A stretch of 64,000 nucleotides of DNA from Arthrobacter sp. YN (GCF_002224285.1 NZ_CP022436.1:2480001-2544000), one strand, 5' to 3'; positions 1 through 9,150 are shown, counted from the first letter of the stretch. Numbers and translations are program-made. The notes: generated by a model from the letters alone, not told the origin.

Positions 1-1003
1 TTCCGGATCGCAATGTGAACGGAACGCCCGCCCAGCGCCAGGAATCAATGGCGAATGTCGCCTCAGCCAGCGTTTCAGTGTTCCGGGCGGGATTGACTCC
101 CGGTTCATCCGCGTAGGCTGGGATCGGGCGCCCGTCCACCGTACCGGCGTCGTATACTGCACGCCGGCTGGAAACAGCCGCGCTGTCACCCCACAGACGG
201 GTTGCGCGTAGTACAGCGCCCATGGCCTCGCGGATGTCACCGGTTCCGATCCTCGACGGCGGCTCCATGGCCAGAACCGCCATGACCAGAAGCAGATGGC
301 TCTGGATCATGTCCCTCAGGGCGCCGGCATTGTCGTAGTACCTCGCGCGGCCTTCAAGGGCCAAGGTCTCGTCGTAGACGATGTCGACGCGTTCAATGTG
401 CTGGGAGTTCCACAGCGGTTCGAAGATCCGGTTGGCGAAGCGCAACCCTACGAGGTTGAAGACCGTTGAGTTTCCCAGAAAGTGGTCCACCCGATCGATC
501 TGGTCTTCGGGCACGAGCCGGGTCAGCTGTGCATTGAGGGCAGCCGCACTTTGATGGTCGCTACCAAAGGGCTTCTCCAGCGCCAGGACGGTTCCCTCTG
601 GCAGTTCGATCTCTTTCAATGCAGCAATGGTGCGCGCAGACACCATCGGGGGAAGCGCAAAATACACCGCCGGACGCCCAATGCATGCGCTCAGGATTGT
701 TGTCAGTTCCTGCGGGTCGGTGACGTCTGCTGCGAAGTAGACGGTGGCGTCGAGCAGCGTTTCCACTGCTGGTCCGGCTGCTTCCCGGGCGCCGAACGAG
801 GTGCGCACCACAGAACGCCAATGATCGTCCGTCCAAGGCTCCACCCCTGCGCCCAGGAGCTGAACCCGACGTTTTGGCTGATCGGTCAGGAGCTGGCCGA
901 GGGCAGGCAGCAGCAGCCGGGAGGTGAGGTCCCCGGAGGCGCCGAGGATGACCAGGCTCGACGTTTCCGGCTGCCCGGGGTCGGAACCACGTTCTGTGGT
1001 CAT
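1..1003 (-). CDS. zwf: Glucose-6-phosphate dehydrogenase, C-terminus cut by window edge
   Basis: Cytoplasmic enzyme that oxidises glucose 6-phosphate to 6-phosphogluconolactone with NAD(P)+, the first step of the oxidative pentose phosphate pathway. The 334 residues present (family about 460-510) start with the nucleotide-binding motif GASGDL (21-26), followed by EKPFG, the substrate loop RVDHFLGN and later RDMIQSH and WAGVPF, in the family order. ATG 1003 is preceded by AAGGAG and lies 11 bp after the terC-like stop, so the two genes are probably cotranscribed. His174 of the substrate loop is kept. The lysine that normally ends this loop (RIDHYLGK) is Asn178, so this may be a divergent paralogue with altered phosphate binding. 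The family call is secure; activity is less so. Confidence 0.9.
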   Translation of the reverse strand, partial: MTTERGSDPGQPETSSLVILGASGDLTSRLLLPALGQLLTDQPKRRVQLLGAGVEPWTDDHWRSVVRTSFGAREAAGPAVETLLDATVYFAADVTDPQELTTILSACIGRPAVYFALPPMVSARTIAALKEIELPEGTVLALEKPFGSDHQSAAALNAQLTRLVPEDQIDRVDHFLGNSTVFNLVGLRFANRIFEPLWNSQHIERVDIVYDETLALEGRARYYDNAGALRDMIQSHLLLVMAVLAMEPPSRIGTGDIREAMGAVLRATRLWGDSAAVSSRRAVYDAGTVDGRPIPAYADEPGVNPARNTETLAEATFAIDSWRWAGVPFTLRSG

Positions 1004-1014
1004 GGCAGTCTCCT

Positions 1015-1908
1015 TTAGCCAAGTCCGCGACGGGATTCGGAGGCACCCGTGGGGGCGTCCCCTTCAACGGGGCGGGAGGACAGCGTGACCGAGCCTGAAC
1101 CATTGGTGGTGGCTGCCAGCACGGCGGCCGTCTCGTCGACGTCAGGGTATTCCGGACGGAGTGCGACCGGCGGTGACGACTTGCCAGTCCGCCGCTTCCG
1201 ACGGGCGGCGACCGACAAGTTGAGGGCCTCCACAGCGATGGCGAACGCCATGGCCGTGTAGATCACTGCCTTGTTGACGTGCACGCCCAAACCCTCGAAG
1301 ACGAGGAAGCCGCCCACCATGACCAGAAAGGCCAGAGCGAGCATCTTCACGGTGGGATGGGCATTGACGAACCGGAAAATGTGCTTCGATGCGAAAAGCA
1401 TGACCCCGAAGGAAACCAGCACCGCGGTGGCGATCACCCAGATGTTGTCCACCATTCCGACGGCGGTGATCACCGAGTCCAGGGAGAACACAAGATCCAG
1501 CAGAATGATCTGCACCAGCACGCCTCCAAAGGTCGCGGTTGTTCCTGTGTTGTCCAGGTGGTCTTCCTCGCCCTCAAGCTTGTGATGAATCTCGGTAACC
1601 GCTTTGTAGATGAGGAATCCACCGCCAGCGAGCAGAAGCATGTCACTCCAAGAGAAGCCAATACCAAAAACGGTGAAGAGGTCCTCGGTCAGTCCGATGA
1701 TGTAAGTCGCGAAAAACAGCATGACGATCCGAAGCAACATGGCCAAGGTGAGACCAATATTGCGGGCCTTCGGCTGCTGTTCCTTGGGTAGCTTGCTTGC
1801 GAGAATCGACAGAAAAATGACGTTGTCGATGCCAAGTACCAGTTCAAGGATGAAAAGCGTGACGAACGCGACGATCAAGTCCGGGGTAAAAGTTGCCGCA
1901 AGTTCCAT
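1015..1908 (-). CDS. TerC family integral membrane protein
   Basis: Polytopic membrane protein of the TerC/Alx family, implicated in metal (manganese) export and tellurium resistance. The product has 297 residues with 7-8 hydrophobic segments. It carries the family signatures ELVLGIDNVIF near residue 20 and DLVFSLDSVITAVG in the middle, whose acidic residues lie inside membrane helices. I start it at ATG 1908 (MELAATF). The frame stays open upstream to 1974, but those 22 residues look non-coding and the family starts here. The Ala/Ser/Arg-rich tail of about 60 residues is cytoplasmic. It is the first gene of a pair with zwf. The substrate cannot be read from the sequence. Confidence 0.88.
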   Translation of the reverse strand: MELAATFTPDLIVAFVTLFILELVLGIDNVIFLSILASKLPKEQQPKARNIGLTLAMLLRIVMLFFATYIIGLTEDLFTVFGIGFSWSDMLLLAGGGFLIYKAVTEIHHKLEGEEDHLDNTGTTATFGGVLVQIILLDLVFSLDSVITAVGMVDNIWVIATAVLVSFGVMLFASKHIFRFVNAHPTVKMLALAFLVMVGGFLVFEGLGVHVNKAVIYTAMAFAIAVEALNLSVAARRKRRTGKSSPPVALRPEYPDVDETAAVLAATTNGSGSVTLSSRPVEGDAPTGASESRRGLG

Positions 1909-2252
1909 CGGGCCGCTGCTTTCTCTGGTGTGAGGGGAATCCGCGCCGGGATACACCCAAGCTAGTTGCCGCAAAGCCTCGGCAAATCATTCCCACAGGG
2001 TGAGGTTGGGGTAACCAGACGGCCGGATCGCGAGAGGCGGGTTCATGCTTTAGGTCGCTGTCCGGGACTTACCGGCCTCGGTTAGGGGCTCAACCCTGCC
2101 TCTGGCTGAGTGGGAGCAGCCTTTCCGGGCAGCCTGACGGGTCATCAGGTACCAGTTCATCCCCGGGGAATGATGACCCTCCGCCATGGCGCCCGCATGA
2201 TGGATCCAATGGCTGCCCACGCCCGCCAAACCCCAAGGAAGAGGTCGTCCGG
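1909..2252. promoter_or_regulatory. Divergent intergenic region between TerC and GH15 genes
   Basis: These 344 bp separate two divergent genes and must contain both promoters. The only clear element is the ribosome site AAGGAAGAGG just before ATG 2253. I see no convincing -10/-35 pair, operator palindrome or small gene. Confidence 0.5.
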
Positions 2253-4129
2253 ATGAACGAGTACCCATTGATTGCCGACCACGGCCTGATCGGTGATCTC
2301 CAAACGGCGGCACTGGTAGCCACGGACGGCACCATCGATTGGTTCTGCAGTCCACGCTTTGATTCGCCCAGCATTTTCGCGTCCTTGCTGGACCATGCGA
2401 AGGGCGGACACTTCACAACGCGCCCCCGCGACGATGCGTTTGCTACCAAACAGCTCTATTTTCCCGATACAGCGATCCTCATCACGCGTTTCCTGACGGA
2501 GGCGGGGGTAGGGGAGATCATCGACTTCATGCCGACGAAAGGCACTGCCCCAGCCAGGAGCACCGGCTCGTTCGAATGGTCCGATGCGTGCGGGGGAGCA
2601 TCTCATTCGACATTGAGATAGCTCCCCGCTTCGACTACGGAAGGCAAAGTCACCAGGTGAGCGTCAGTCCCGAGGGGGCATTCTTCGACACTGGTGAGAC
2701 GCGCTTGAGCCTCAGCCTCATCAAGGAGGCTGACGATGAAGAGCTGGGATCATATGAGGCCACCGACGACGGTGACATCCGTATCTCCCTCAATCTGGGA
2801 GAAGGACAAATGCGTGGGGTTGTCCTGAAGACCGGCCCGGACGTTGTCCCGGCCTTGGTGCGGCCGGTCCAGGCTCAGCAGCTGGCTGATGAGACCGCGC
2901 ATTTTTGGCACCACTGGCTGAGCCAATCCACGTACACAGGACGGTGGCGCGAGGAACTTGAGCGCTCGGCCATCACCCTGAAGCTCCTGACGTATGCGCC
3001 CTCAGGTGGACTGGTTGCGGCTCCCACCGCCGGGCTGCCTGAAGAGATCGGAGGGGAACGAAACTGGGACTACAGGTTCACCTGGGTTCGTGACGGGTCC
3101 TTCTCGGTGCACACGTTGGTCCGGATGGGATTCGTCGACGAGGCTATCGCCTTCAGCCAATGGCTCCGCGATCGCATCATCGAGCACAGGGGTGATGACA
3201 CCAGGAGCGATTCCGGCCCGCTGGACATCATGTACAGGGTCGATGGGAGTTCCGATCTGCACGAGGAGGAGCTGCCCGAGTGGGAAGGGTACCGCGAATC
3301 GCGCCCGGTGAGGATCGGGAACGGGGCCGCAGGGCAGCTTCAGTTGGACATCTACGGCGAAGCGATGGACGCCGTCTACTACCTCGACAGTGTAGGTATC
3401 GGGATCGGGCACCCCGGATGGCTCGCTATTTGCGACCTGCTTGACTGGCTCGCAGATCACTGGGATCAGCCCGAAGAAGGGATCTGGGAGACCCGGGGCG
3501 GACGCAAGGACTTCACGTACGGAAGGCTCATGTGCTGGGTGGCCTTTGACCGCGCCATCCGACTGGCTACGTCGCATGGGCGGCCTGCTCCACTCGATCG
3601 GTGGATAGCTGAACGGGATGCCATCTACCACCAGATCATGGACAAAGGATGGAGTGATGAACGCCAGGCTTTCGTCCAGCAATACGGTGACACTGTCCTT
3701 GATGCTTCCCTGCTGAAAATGGCCCAGGTCGGCTTCGTATCGCCGGGAGATCCCCGCTGGCAGTCGACCCTCCGCGCGATGGATGCAGAGTTGGTCTCGG
3801 ACAGCTTGTTGTACCGCTACGACCCCAGTGCGTCCCCTGACGGATTGCTCGGCTCCGAGGGGACATTCTCCCTGTGCACCTTCCTCTACGTGGATGCCCT
3901 GGCACGGTCGGACCGGCTCGATGAAGCGCGGCTGACGTTCGAGAAAATGCTGACCTACGCAAATCACGTAGGGCTGTACTCAGAGGAGATCGGGGCCACA
4001 GGAGAGCAGCTGGGCAACTTCCCGCAGGCGTTCACCCATCTTGCCCTCATCGATGCTGCCATTACCCTGAATGAGCGGCTCGACGCCGCCCGGAAGGGCC
4101 GCCGGTCCCACTCCGGCGACATGGCCTAA
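2253..4129 (+). pseudogene. GH15 glycoside hydrolase (glucoamylase/trehalase-like), one frameshift
   Basis: Member of the bacterial GH15 clade that includes actinobacterial trehalases and glucoamylases. It hydrolyses alpha-glucosidic bonds by inversion, presumably on cytoplasmic trehalose or short glucans. Start ATG 2253 follows AAGGAAGAGG. The N-terminal beta domain (LIADHGLIGDLQTAALV, DGTIDWFCSPRFDSPS) is in one frame. From about 2552 the protein continues in another frame with HRLVRMVRCVRGS, ERNWDYRFTWVRD, GIWE (general acid Glu) and YSEEI (general base Glu), ending with NFPQAFTHLALI. Restoring one C to the run at 2548-2551 gives DFMPTKGTAPSQEHRLVR and a full protein of about 625 residues, the normal length. 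Everything else is intact, so this is either a sequencing indel or a very recent mutation. Confidence 0.88.
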
Positions 4130-4137
4130 GGCACCCT

Positions 4138-4692
4138 GTGGCTGTTCCTCCGGAAGAACCGAACCGGACCACGACCAGAAAGCCCTCCGGGCGGACAGGT
4201 GTTGTGGCTGTCGGGATGAGCATCGCAGTCTGGTGGCCCTCTTTCACCCTGGGTGCCTGGGGAATCCTGTTCTTTGAACAGATTCTCACCGTATGGGCCG
4301 CGTCAACGGCGGCACTCCTGGTGGTTCTCGTCCGTCGTACCGCCGATCGTCACCGCGTGGCCAAAGCGGTGGCATTGTCTGTCCCCAGCCTGTGGTTGGT
4401 GCTGGCGATCTTCTTCGAGGGAGACGAAGGCATCCTGGGGAGCGCGGTAAAAACCCTCGGGGGTACCGTGGCGATCCTGGGGATCCCGGCCATGATCTGG
4501 GTTCTGGCGCGCGTAGTCTGGCCGGAATTCGGTGATGACCTGCCTCTGAAGTGGCGGCTGATTGTGGTCGGTGCCGTCATGGTCATCGCTGCCGCATCGT
4601 TCGGCCTAGGCGCTAATCATGCAGCCTTTTTGACGTGTGAGGACTTCACCATCAGCGGCAACTCGGAACCGCCGGGGTGCGTACGCCACTAG
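4138..4692 (+). CDS. Hypothetical membrane protein
   Basis: Protein of 184 residues with four predicted membrane helices (about residues 24-45, 47-66, 76-95 and 105-130 plus a late segment near 140-162) and a short tail with two cysteines (LTCEDF, PPGCVRH). I do not recognise a named family. The frame opens at GTG 4138, only 8 bp after the GH15 stop, so cotranscription is likely. ATG 4216 (MSIAVWW), just before the first helix, is an alternative start. It faces the CLC gene tail to tail with a 16-bp gap. Function unknown. Confidence 0.65.
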   Translation: MAVPPEEPNRTTTRKPSGRTGVVAVGMSIAVWWPSFTLGAWGILFFEQILTVWAASTAALLVVLVRRTADRHRVAKAVALSVPSLWLVLAIFFEGDEGILGSAVKTLGGTVAILGIPAMIWVLARVVWPEFGDDLPLKWRLIVVGAVMVIAAASFGLGANHAAFLTCEDFTISGNSEPPGCVRH

Positions 4693-4708
4693 CCTCAACG
4701 AATGGTCC

Positions 4709-5998
4709 CTATCCGGCAGGCAATTCCTTTGCCACTGGTGGAAGCGCCTCATGGATCAGCATCTCCGGCGCCCGGGACACCATCAGCCATGCAGGCAGGA
4801 TAGCCACGCACAGCACCGGAAGTACTGTTGCGTCAGCCACGATGACCACCGCGATGAAAAGTGCCACCCATCCATCGCGTGCTACGGGGAGGACAACTCC
4901 CATGACGCCACAGGCTATGGCCAAGCCCATGGGCAGCGTCGGCATGACGGCGTGCGCCGCGACGCCAACAGCCGCGCCAATGAAAACCGCGGGAAAGATG
5001 CGACCGCCTCGGAATCCTGCAGCGGCAGAGATGACCAGTGCGGCAAGTTTGATCGCGATGATGAACACGATCGTCCAGAGGGGATACTCGGCGTGGTTGC
5101 GGACCAGCTCAGCTGTCTGTTGCGCACCTTTGAACAGGGTGATCGGTCCGCCGATAACGCCCAGGACGCCCAAAAGGATCCCGCCCAACGTGATGTACAG
5201 CGCTGGATGCTTAAGCCCGTGGAAAAAGCGGTGCGCGTAGGGAAACACTACTACGGCTGCGAGACCCACGAGTGTTGCAACGATGGTGACTGCAATGCCC
5301 GCGCCGAGGTCTGCGGCGTTGGGCGCGCCCAACAGGGGGAACGCGGGCGCGGGGAGCTGTGGCCCGTCCAGCCACCTCATGGTTACCGCTCCTGCACCGG
5401 CGGAAACCAAGGGCGCAAACAGCCGGTCCCACAGAGCGCCTCCGCCCTTGAAGCCGGCGACAATTCCCGTGAAGACCAGAGCGGCCGCAACCGGCGTCCC
5501 GAAGAGCGCACCAATGGTGCCGGCAGCCGTCACCATGACCACTACCTCGGTACTGACGCCCGGCCAGAACCTACCCACCAACGCAACAAGGATTGCCGTA
5601 TTGAGAGCAATGATGGGAATCTCCGGGCCCAGGCTGACACCGCCTGCCAGGCCGAGCACCGTCACCACAAGCAAACTCGGGACAGTTGAAAGCCTCAACG
5701 GCGGGGCGACGAGTTCCGTCGTCGCCGAGTCGCGTCCACCGTGACCCGGCGCGAACTGGACTATCAGACCAATGGCCAGGCCCGTCAAGCTGAGAATCCC
5801 AAAGATCCACCAACCGGATGCCGGGTCAATGCCCCATGCCTCGGGGAGAGTTGACCAGACAGCGTGTTCGACGGCATGGGCCAGCTCTTCTACAGCGAAC
5901 AACCCCACCGCAGAGATGACTCCGACGACGAGCGATGGGAAGGAAAGGGCTAGATGTGTCCCAAGCGACGGCGCGTCATGGGCGTTCTCAGAGTCCAT
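4709..5998 (-). CDS. CLC-family ion channel/transporter (YfeO-like)
   Basis: Integral membrane protein of 429 residues with the CLC double-half fold and about ten hydrophobic segments. It probably moves chloride, fluoride or another anion. The anion-pathway loops are recognisable but divergent: SLGPEIPI stands where classic CLCs have GREGP, and GFRGGRIFPAVF replaces GxFxP. The gating/proton glutamate of GREGP is therefore absent, as in E. coli YfeO-type proteins, so coupling to protons is doubtful. The start ATG 5998 overlaps the end of the upstream gene by 11 bp, making this the last gene of a four-gene minus-strand operon. Family call firm; transported ion unknown. Confidence 0.85.
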   Translation of the reverse strand: MDSENAHDAPSLGTHLALSFPSLVVGVISAVGLFAVEELAHAVEHAVWSTLPEAWGIDPASGWWIFGILSLTGLAIGLIVQFAPGHGGRDSATTELVAPPLRLSTVPSLLVVTVLGLAGGVSLGPEIPIIALNTAILVALVGRFWPGVSTEVVVMVTAAGTIGALFGTPVAAALVFTGIVAGFKGGGALWDRLFAPLVSAGAGAVTMRWLDGPQLPAPAFPLLGAPNAADLGAGIAVTIVATLVGLAAVVVFPYAHRFFHGLKHPALYITLGGILLGVLGVIGGPITLFKGAQQTAELVRNHAEYPLWTIVFIIAIKLAALVISAAAGFRGGRIFPAVFIGAAVGVAAHAVMPTLPMGLAIACGVMGVVLPVARDGWVALFIAVVIVADATVLPVLCVAILPAWLMVSRAPEMLIHEALPPVAKELPAG

Positions 5999-7331
5999 AG
6001 GGGTCAGCCCCCGGGCTGGAACTCTGTGGCGCGATGGCGGGGCGGCAGACGATCTCCACGATCAGTATCAGCAAACCGGCGATGATCGCTGTCCAGATGG
6101 CCACGCCCGCGGTCGGTTCCTGCCAGAAGATCAGGACGAGTACAGCCACCCCAAGTATCGCCGCTTCCAGGATCCGGCGGTACCGCGCCAAGGAGCGCTG
6201 CCAGGGCTTAGCGTTGCCACCACCGAATTTTCCAGTGAGTGCATCTCCAGCACGGGCCACACCTGTGCGGAGTTGCGTCGCCGCTCGCGACTGGCCCCCA
6301 AGGAAGGCGACTATGGCTACGAGCAGGCCCAGGACGAAGACAAGCCTGAAGTTGACCTTCAATGGCAAGACGAGGGTGTCTATCAGGCTTTGTGCCGCTG
6401 CCGGAGACACAGCTTCCGGCGGGACCACGTTGAGATAGATTCCACGGCCAATGGCCAGTGCCAGCGCCAGCAAGGCCATGGCCGCCGCGATTGCCAGCCC
6501 TACCGAGATGGTGGCGCGTCTCCTTCCACCTCTGGGAGCGACGGCGATTGCCCCGAAGGCGGTGACGACCGACAGCCCTACGAGCAGGGGTGCGGCGCTG
6601 TCCAAAGTGTTAATGGCCTGGGCGGCCCTCGCAAGTTCCGGGGATTGGAAGAGTGTGATCCGGGCGTCGGTCTCAGGAATTCTTGCAGCGATGCCGACGC
6701 CGCGCTCAACAAGCCGTTCCTTCACCCGGGCAATGATCTCCTTCGTGGAGATGGTGACGGCTCCGCTTTCGTCAATTCTGGCGATGCCATCAGTCTTGCC
6801 CTTGGCAAGGTTCACCACGCCTTGGTGCGCGGCGCGGTTCACCTGGATCCATAGGTCATTGAACTGGGGTGTGGCTACGTAGTTGGTGACGGCGGTGTGG
6901 ACGAGGGTCTTGAACTGCTCGGCGATCGCCGGTGCGAGCCCTACCAGGACGGGTGCCACGCGCGGAAGGGCGACGGTGAGCTCGGCCAAGGCATCCCGGG
7001 TTGTTTTCTCGACATCCACGGCCGCGACAACTTGGTCTGTGACTTTGTCGGCAATTTCGCGCTGAACCACGGGGTCCGCAGCCAGGGGTGCAACGGTGGC
7101 AATGTAGCGTTCGGTGTCCAGTACCTGGGCCCTCAGATACATTGCGGGCACGGCGCTGAGCGCCAATACTGCGGTGACAAGAATGAGTACGACGGCGGCG
7201 GCCCACCTAGCGATCAGCGCAGCGGATCGTTTCCGCTTCAACGGCGCCGTTTCGTACTCAGACTCCCGTTCCTGCTGAAGCTGGGCGATCTGCGCCCTCA
7301 AGCGGAGAATTTCCTCGTCCTGGGCATTCAT
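5988..7331 (-). CDS. Conserved actinobacterial membrane protein, unknown function
   Basis: A 447-residue protein. It begins with a short coiled-coil-like N-terminus (EEILRLRAQIAQLQQE), then a membrane helix at about 38-62 and an Ala/Val-rich extracytoplasmic domain of roughly 170 residues. Four further hydrophobic segments (about 245-265, 275-295, 325-345, 390-430) follow. I know this architecture from actinobacterial hypothetical proteins but cannot assign a function. Its ATG overlaps the stop of the SHOCT gene (ATGA at 7328-7331), and it overlaps the CLC gene downstream, so all are translated from one mRNA. A role as scaffold or regulator of the channel is only a guess from context. Confidence 0.75.
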   Translation of the reverse strand: MNAQDEEILRLRAQIAQLQQERESEYETAPLKRKRSAALIARWAAAVVLILVTAVLALSAVPAMYLRAQVLDTERYIATVAPLAADPVVQREIADKVTDQVVAAVDVEKTTRDALAELTVALPRVAPVLVGLAPAIAEQFKTLVHTAVTNYVATPQFNDLWIQVNRAAHQGVVNLAKGKTDGIARIDESGAVTISTKEIIARVKERLVERGVGIAARIPETDARITLFQSPELARAAQAINTLDSAAPLLVGLSVVTAFGAIAVAPRGGRRRATISVGLAIAAAMALLALALAIGRGIYLNVVPPEAVSPAAAQSLIDTLVLPLKVNFRLVFVLGLLVAIVAFLGGQSRAATQLRTGVARAGDALTGKFGGGNAKPWQRSLARYRRILEAAILGVAVLVLIFWQEPTAGVAIWTAIIAGLLILIVEIVCRPAIAPQSSSPGADPYGL

Positions 7332-7600
7332 GCCAACAGCCTCGCTTTCGCGGCGGAGAATTCCTTATCAGTGAGGACTTTTGCGGCATGCAGTTCCGCG
7401 AGTATCTCCAGCTGCTCGGCCAGCAATCCCTTGCCGGCTGGGAAGGCGGAGGGGGCAGCCGGCATCGCCTCTTCTTTGCTCCAGCGGGAGCGCCTGCGGT
7501 CATCAAGCGAACCAGCGGCGACCCGCGCTGCACCGGACAGGGCAGCAGATCGAGCAATGGTTCCGAGCAGCCCGGGCCGGCCGCTTCTGGAGAATGTCAT
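7328..7600 (-). CDS. SHOCT-domain small protein
   Basis: A 90-residue protein ending in a SHOCT domain (LLAEQLEILAELHAAKVLTDKEF...KARLLA), a short C-terminal helical module found on many membrane-associated bacterial proteins and thought to mediate oligomerisation. The N-terminal half is basic and low in complexity. The start at ATG 7600 is supported by AAGGACT. The frame is open further upstream to 7744, but that part overlaps the DUF6325 gene and is unlikely to be coding. The stop is fused to the next start (ATGA). It sits between the DUF6325 and membrane protein genes. Confidence 0.78.
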   Translation of the reverse strand: MTFSRSGRPGLLGTIARSAALSGAARVAAGSLDDRRRSRWSKEEAMPAAPSAFPAGKGLLAEQLEILAELHAAKVLTDKEFSAAKARLLA

Positions 7601-7623
7601 GGGAAGTCCTTGGTCCTCGTGGT

Positions 7624-8052
7624 TCAGCCAGCCGGGAAACCGTCCGCTTCCAGGGCTGTGACAACGGTTTCGTTGGGGATTCTCGCGTAGAGGGTGGTGA
7701 CCCCTCCTGATTCCCGAACCGCATCGGAAAGGCGCTTCGCCCAACGATGCTCCAACGCCACCACCAAAGCGGTTTCGTTGTTTCCGATTGATTCGGCAGC
7801 GACTTCAAGATCTGCGTCACTGAGCAGCGTGAACGGCCGTGGATAGACGATCATCTCCATCCAATCCGCTTGGAGATGATCTTCCAGATCGCGGACGTGC
7901 ACCACCGAGTTCTGGTCCCTGGTCAGCAGGACAAGGTCCATGAGGGCCACCGCACCTGACTTGACCGCTCCACTCAGTGCTTCGACCACGGTTTCGTCTA
8001 CCTCCGGTCGTCGAAACGCGCAGATGATCACTTCAACTGGTCCGACCTTCAT
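7624..8052 (-). CDS. DUF6325/DUF1269-like protein
   Basis: A 142-residue soluble protein, MKVGPVEVIICAFRRPEV at the start, with two alpha/beta repeats. It resembles actinobacterial DUF6325 proteins, often annotated as DUF1269 membrane-associated proteins and found beside SHOCT genes. ATG 8052 is preceded by CAGGAGT. It is the first gene of the operon DUF6325 - SHOCT - membrane protein - CLC, with 23 bp to the next gene. The biochemical role is unknown. The assignment rests on recalled family resemblance and the SHOCT neighbour. Confidence 0.65.
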   Translation of the reverse strand: MKVGPVEVIICAFRRPEVDETVVEALSGAVKSGAVALMDLVLLTRDQNSVVHVRDLEDHLQADWMEMIVYPRPFTLLSDADLEVAAESIGNNETALVVALEHRWAKRLSDAVRESGGVTTLYARIPNETVVTALEADGFPAG

Positions 8053-8153
8053 GTGGGACTCCTGTTCCGCTGAACTGCAGTCCTTAAATATTGCGCCGAT
8101 GAAACTGGTTCGGTCTCATCCGAGCCGGGTGATCTGCGCGGATACGGCCCCGT

Positions 8154-8192
8154 GCTGAAATGACAAATGAAGGGCTGAAATGACAATGAAGG
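8154..8192 (+). repeat. Tandem 20-bp duplication upstream of the amidotransferase gene
   Basis: Two adjacent copies of GCTGAAATGACAA(A)TGAAGG occupy 8154-8173 and 8174-8192, differing by one A. The second copy supplies the GAAGGGAA ribosome site for ATG 8202. The first carries the same purine stretch 20 bp earlier, so the duplication doubles the ribosome-binding region. Confidence 0.75.
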
Positions 8193-8201
8193 GAAGCTGA
8201 C

Positions 8202-9032
8202 ATGTGTCGTTGGCTAGCGTATTCAGGTTCACCGGTGAGTTTGGAGGAACTCCTTTACAAGCCGGCCAATTCACTCATCATGCAAAGCAAACATTCGCGC
8301 CTCGGTGTTGAGACCACCAATGGAGACGGGATCGGCGTCGGTTGGTATGGAACCCAGGCCACGCCTGGCCTGTTCCGCAGCACGGAGCCGGCGTGGAATG
8401 ACCTTAATCTTCGTGAACTCTGCGCCCAGGCCTCAGCAGCACGCGTCTTCGCGCACATCCGCGCTTCCACTGGCTCTCCAGTTCAACAAACAAATTGCCA
8501 CCCCTTCCGCCACGGGAACTGGCTGTGGATGCACAATGGGCTGATCAGGGGCTTCCCGATCATAAAACGGGACCTTGCCATGGCAGTTGCGCCCGCGCTC
8601 TACCCCCAGATTCTGGGGTCAACAGACTCGGAGATGTTCTTTTACCTTGCACTCAGCTTTGGCCTGACAGACGACGTTCGGGCGGCGGTGGCTGCCGCCG
8701 TCGATTTCGTTGAAAAGACCGGCCAACGGCACGGAGTCGACGATCCGATGCAGATGACGGTGGCGACCACCGACGGCGAAAGTACCTGGGCCTTTCGATA
8801 CTCCAGCGAGGGCAGGTCCCGTTCACTTTTCCACAGCACCGACGTCGCGACTCTACGCGCCCAATATCCGGACAACGACGTTCTGCAGAGATTGTCCGTT
8901 GAATCCCGAATAGTGGTTTCCGAGCCCCTTGGGGATCTTCAGGGAGCGTGGCAAGAGGTTCCGGAATCCACGTGCGTTTTGGTGAACGGCCGTGACGTCG
9001 AGGTCCTGTCCTTTGCCCCTTCTGCTGGCTAG
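8202..9032 (+). CDS. Class II glutamine amidotransferase
   Basis: A 276-residue Ntn-hydrolase of the YafJ/EgtC-like class II glutamine amidotransferase family, which releases ammonia from glutamine or cleaves gamma-glutamyl compounds. Cys2 (MCRWLAYSG) becomes the N-terminal nucleophile after Met removal. The family motifs NGDGIGVGWY, FAHIRASTGSPVQQTNCHPF and HNGLI are all present. There is no acceptor domain and no ergothioneine gene nearby, so the substrate is unknown. It stands alone, divergent from the DUF6325 operon, with its start fixed by Cys2. Confidence 0.88.
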   Translation: MCRWLAYSGSPVSLEELLYKPANSLIMQSKHSRLGVETTNGDGIGVGWYGTQATPGLFRSTEPAWNDLNLRELCAQASAARVFAHIRASTGSPVQQTNCHPFRHGNWLWMHNGLIRGFPIIKRDLAMAVAPALYPQILGSTDSEMFFYLALSFGLTDDVRAAVAAAVDFVEKTGQRHGVDDPMQMTVATTDGESTWAFRYSSEGRSRSLFHSTDVATLRAQYPDNDVLQRLSVESRIVVSEPLGDLQGAWQEVPESTCVLVNGRDVEVLSFAPSAG

Positions 9033-9056
9033 CAGTACCCGCTTATCATCCTCAAC

Positions 9057-9090
9057 GGGTGACGTTCACCCCGGAAACCAGATTGAGAAT
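9057..9090 (+). promoter_or_regulatory. Inverted repeat plus GAGAAT element before lipoprotein 1
   Basis: GGGTGA-CGT-TCACCC is a perfect inverted repeat at 9057-9071, and GAGAATGA follows at 9085, 60 nt before ATG 9151. The paralogous lipoprotein gene at 13657 has an inverted repeat from the same half-sites (13550-13566) and GAGAATGA 62 nt before its start. The equal spacing suggests a shared promoter or operator. No protein partner is proven. Confidence 0.45.
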
Positions 9091-9150
9091 GATTCCAAGC
9101 GGCCACCATAAGGGCTGTGAAACGGCAGTCTACTTAGAAGGGAGCCTCAC

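Noticed and set aside
1909..1974. N-terminal extension of the TerC gene
   Set aside because: The extra 22 residues do not resemble a membrane protein start, whereas ATG 1908 gives the usual family N-terminus.
4637..5689. 350-residue plus-strand open frame
   Set aside because: It is antisense to the CLC gene, has the His/Gln/Arg-rich composition of a reverse-strand shadow, and lacks a ribosome site and any known domain.
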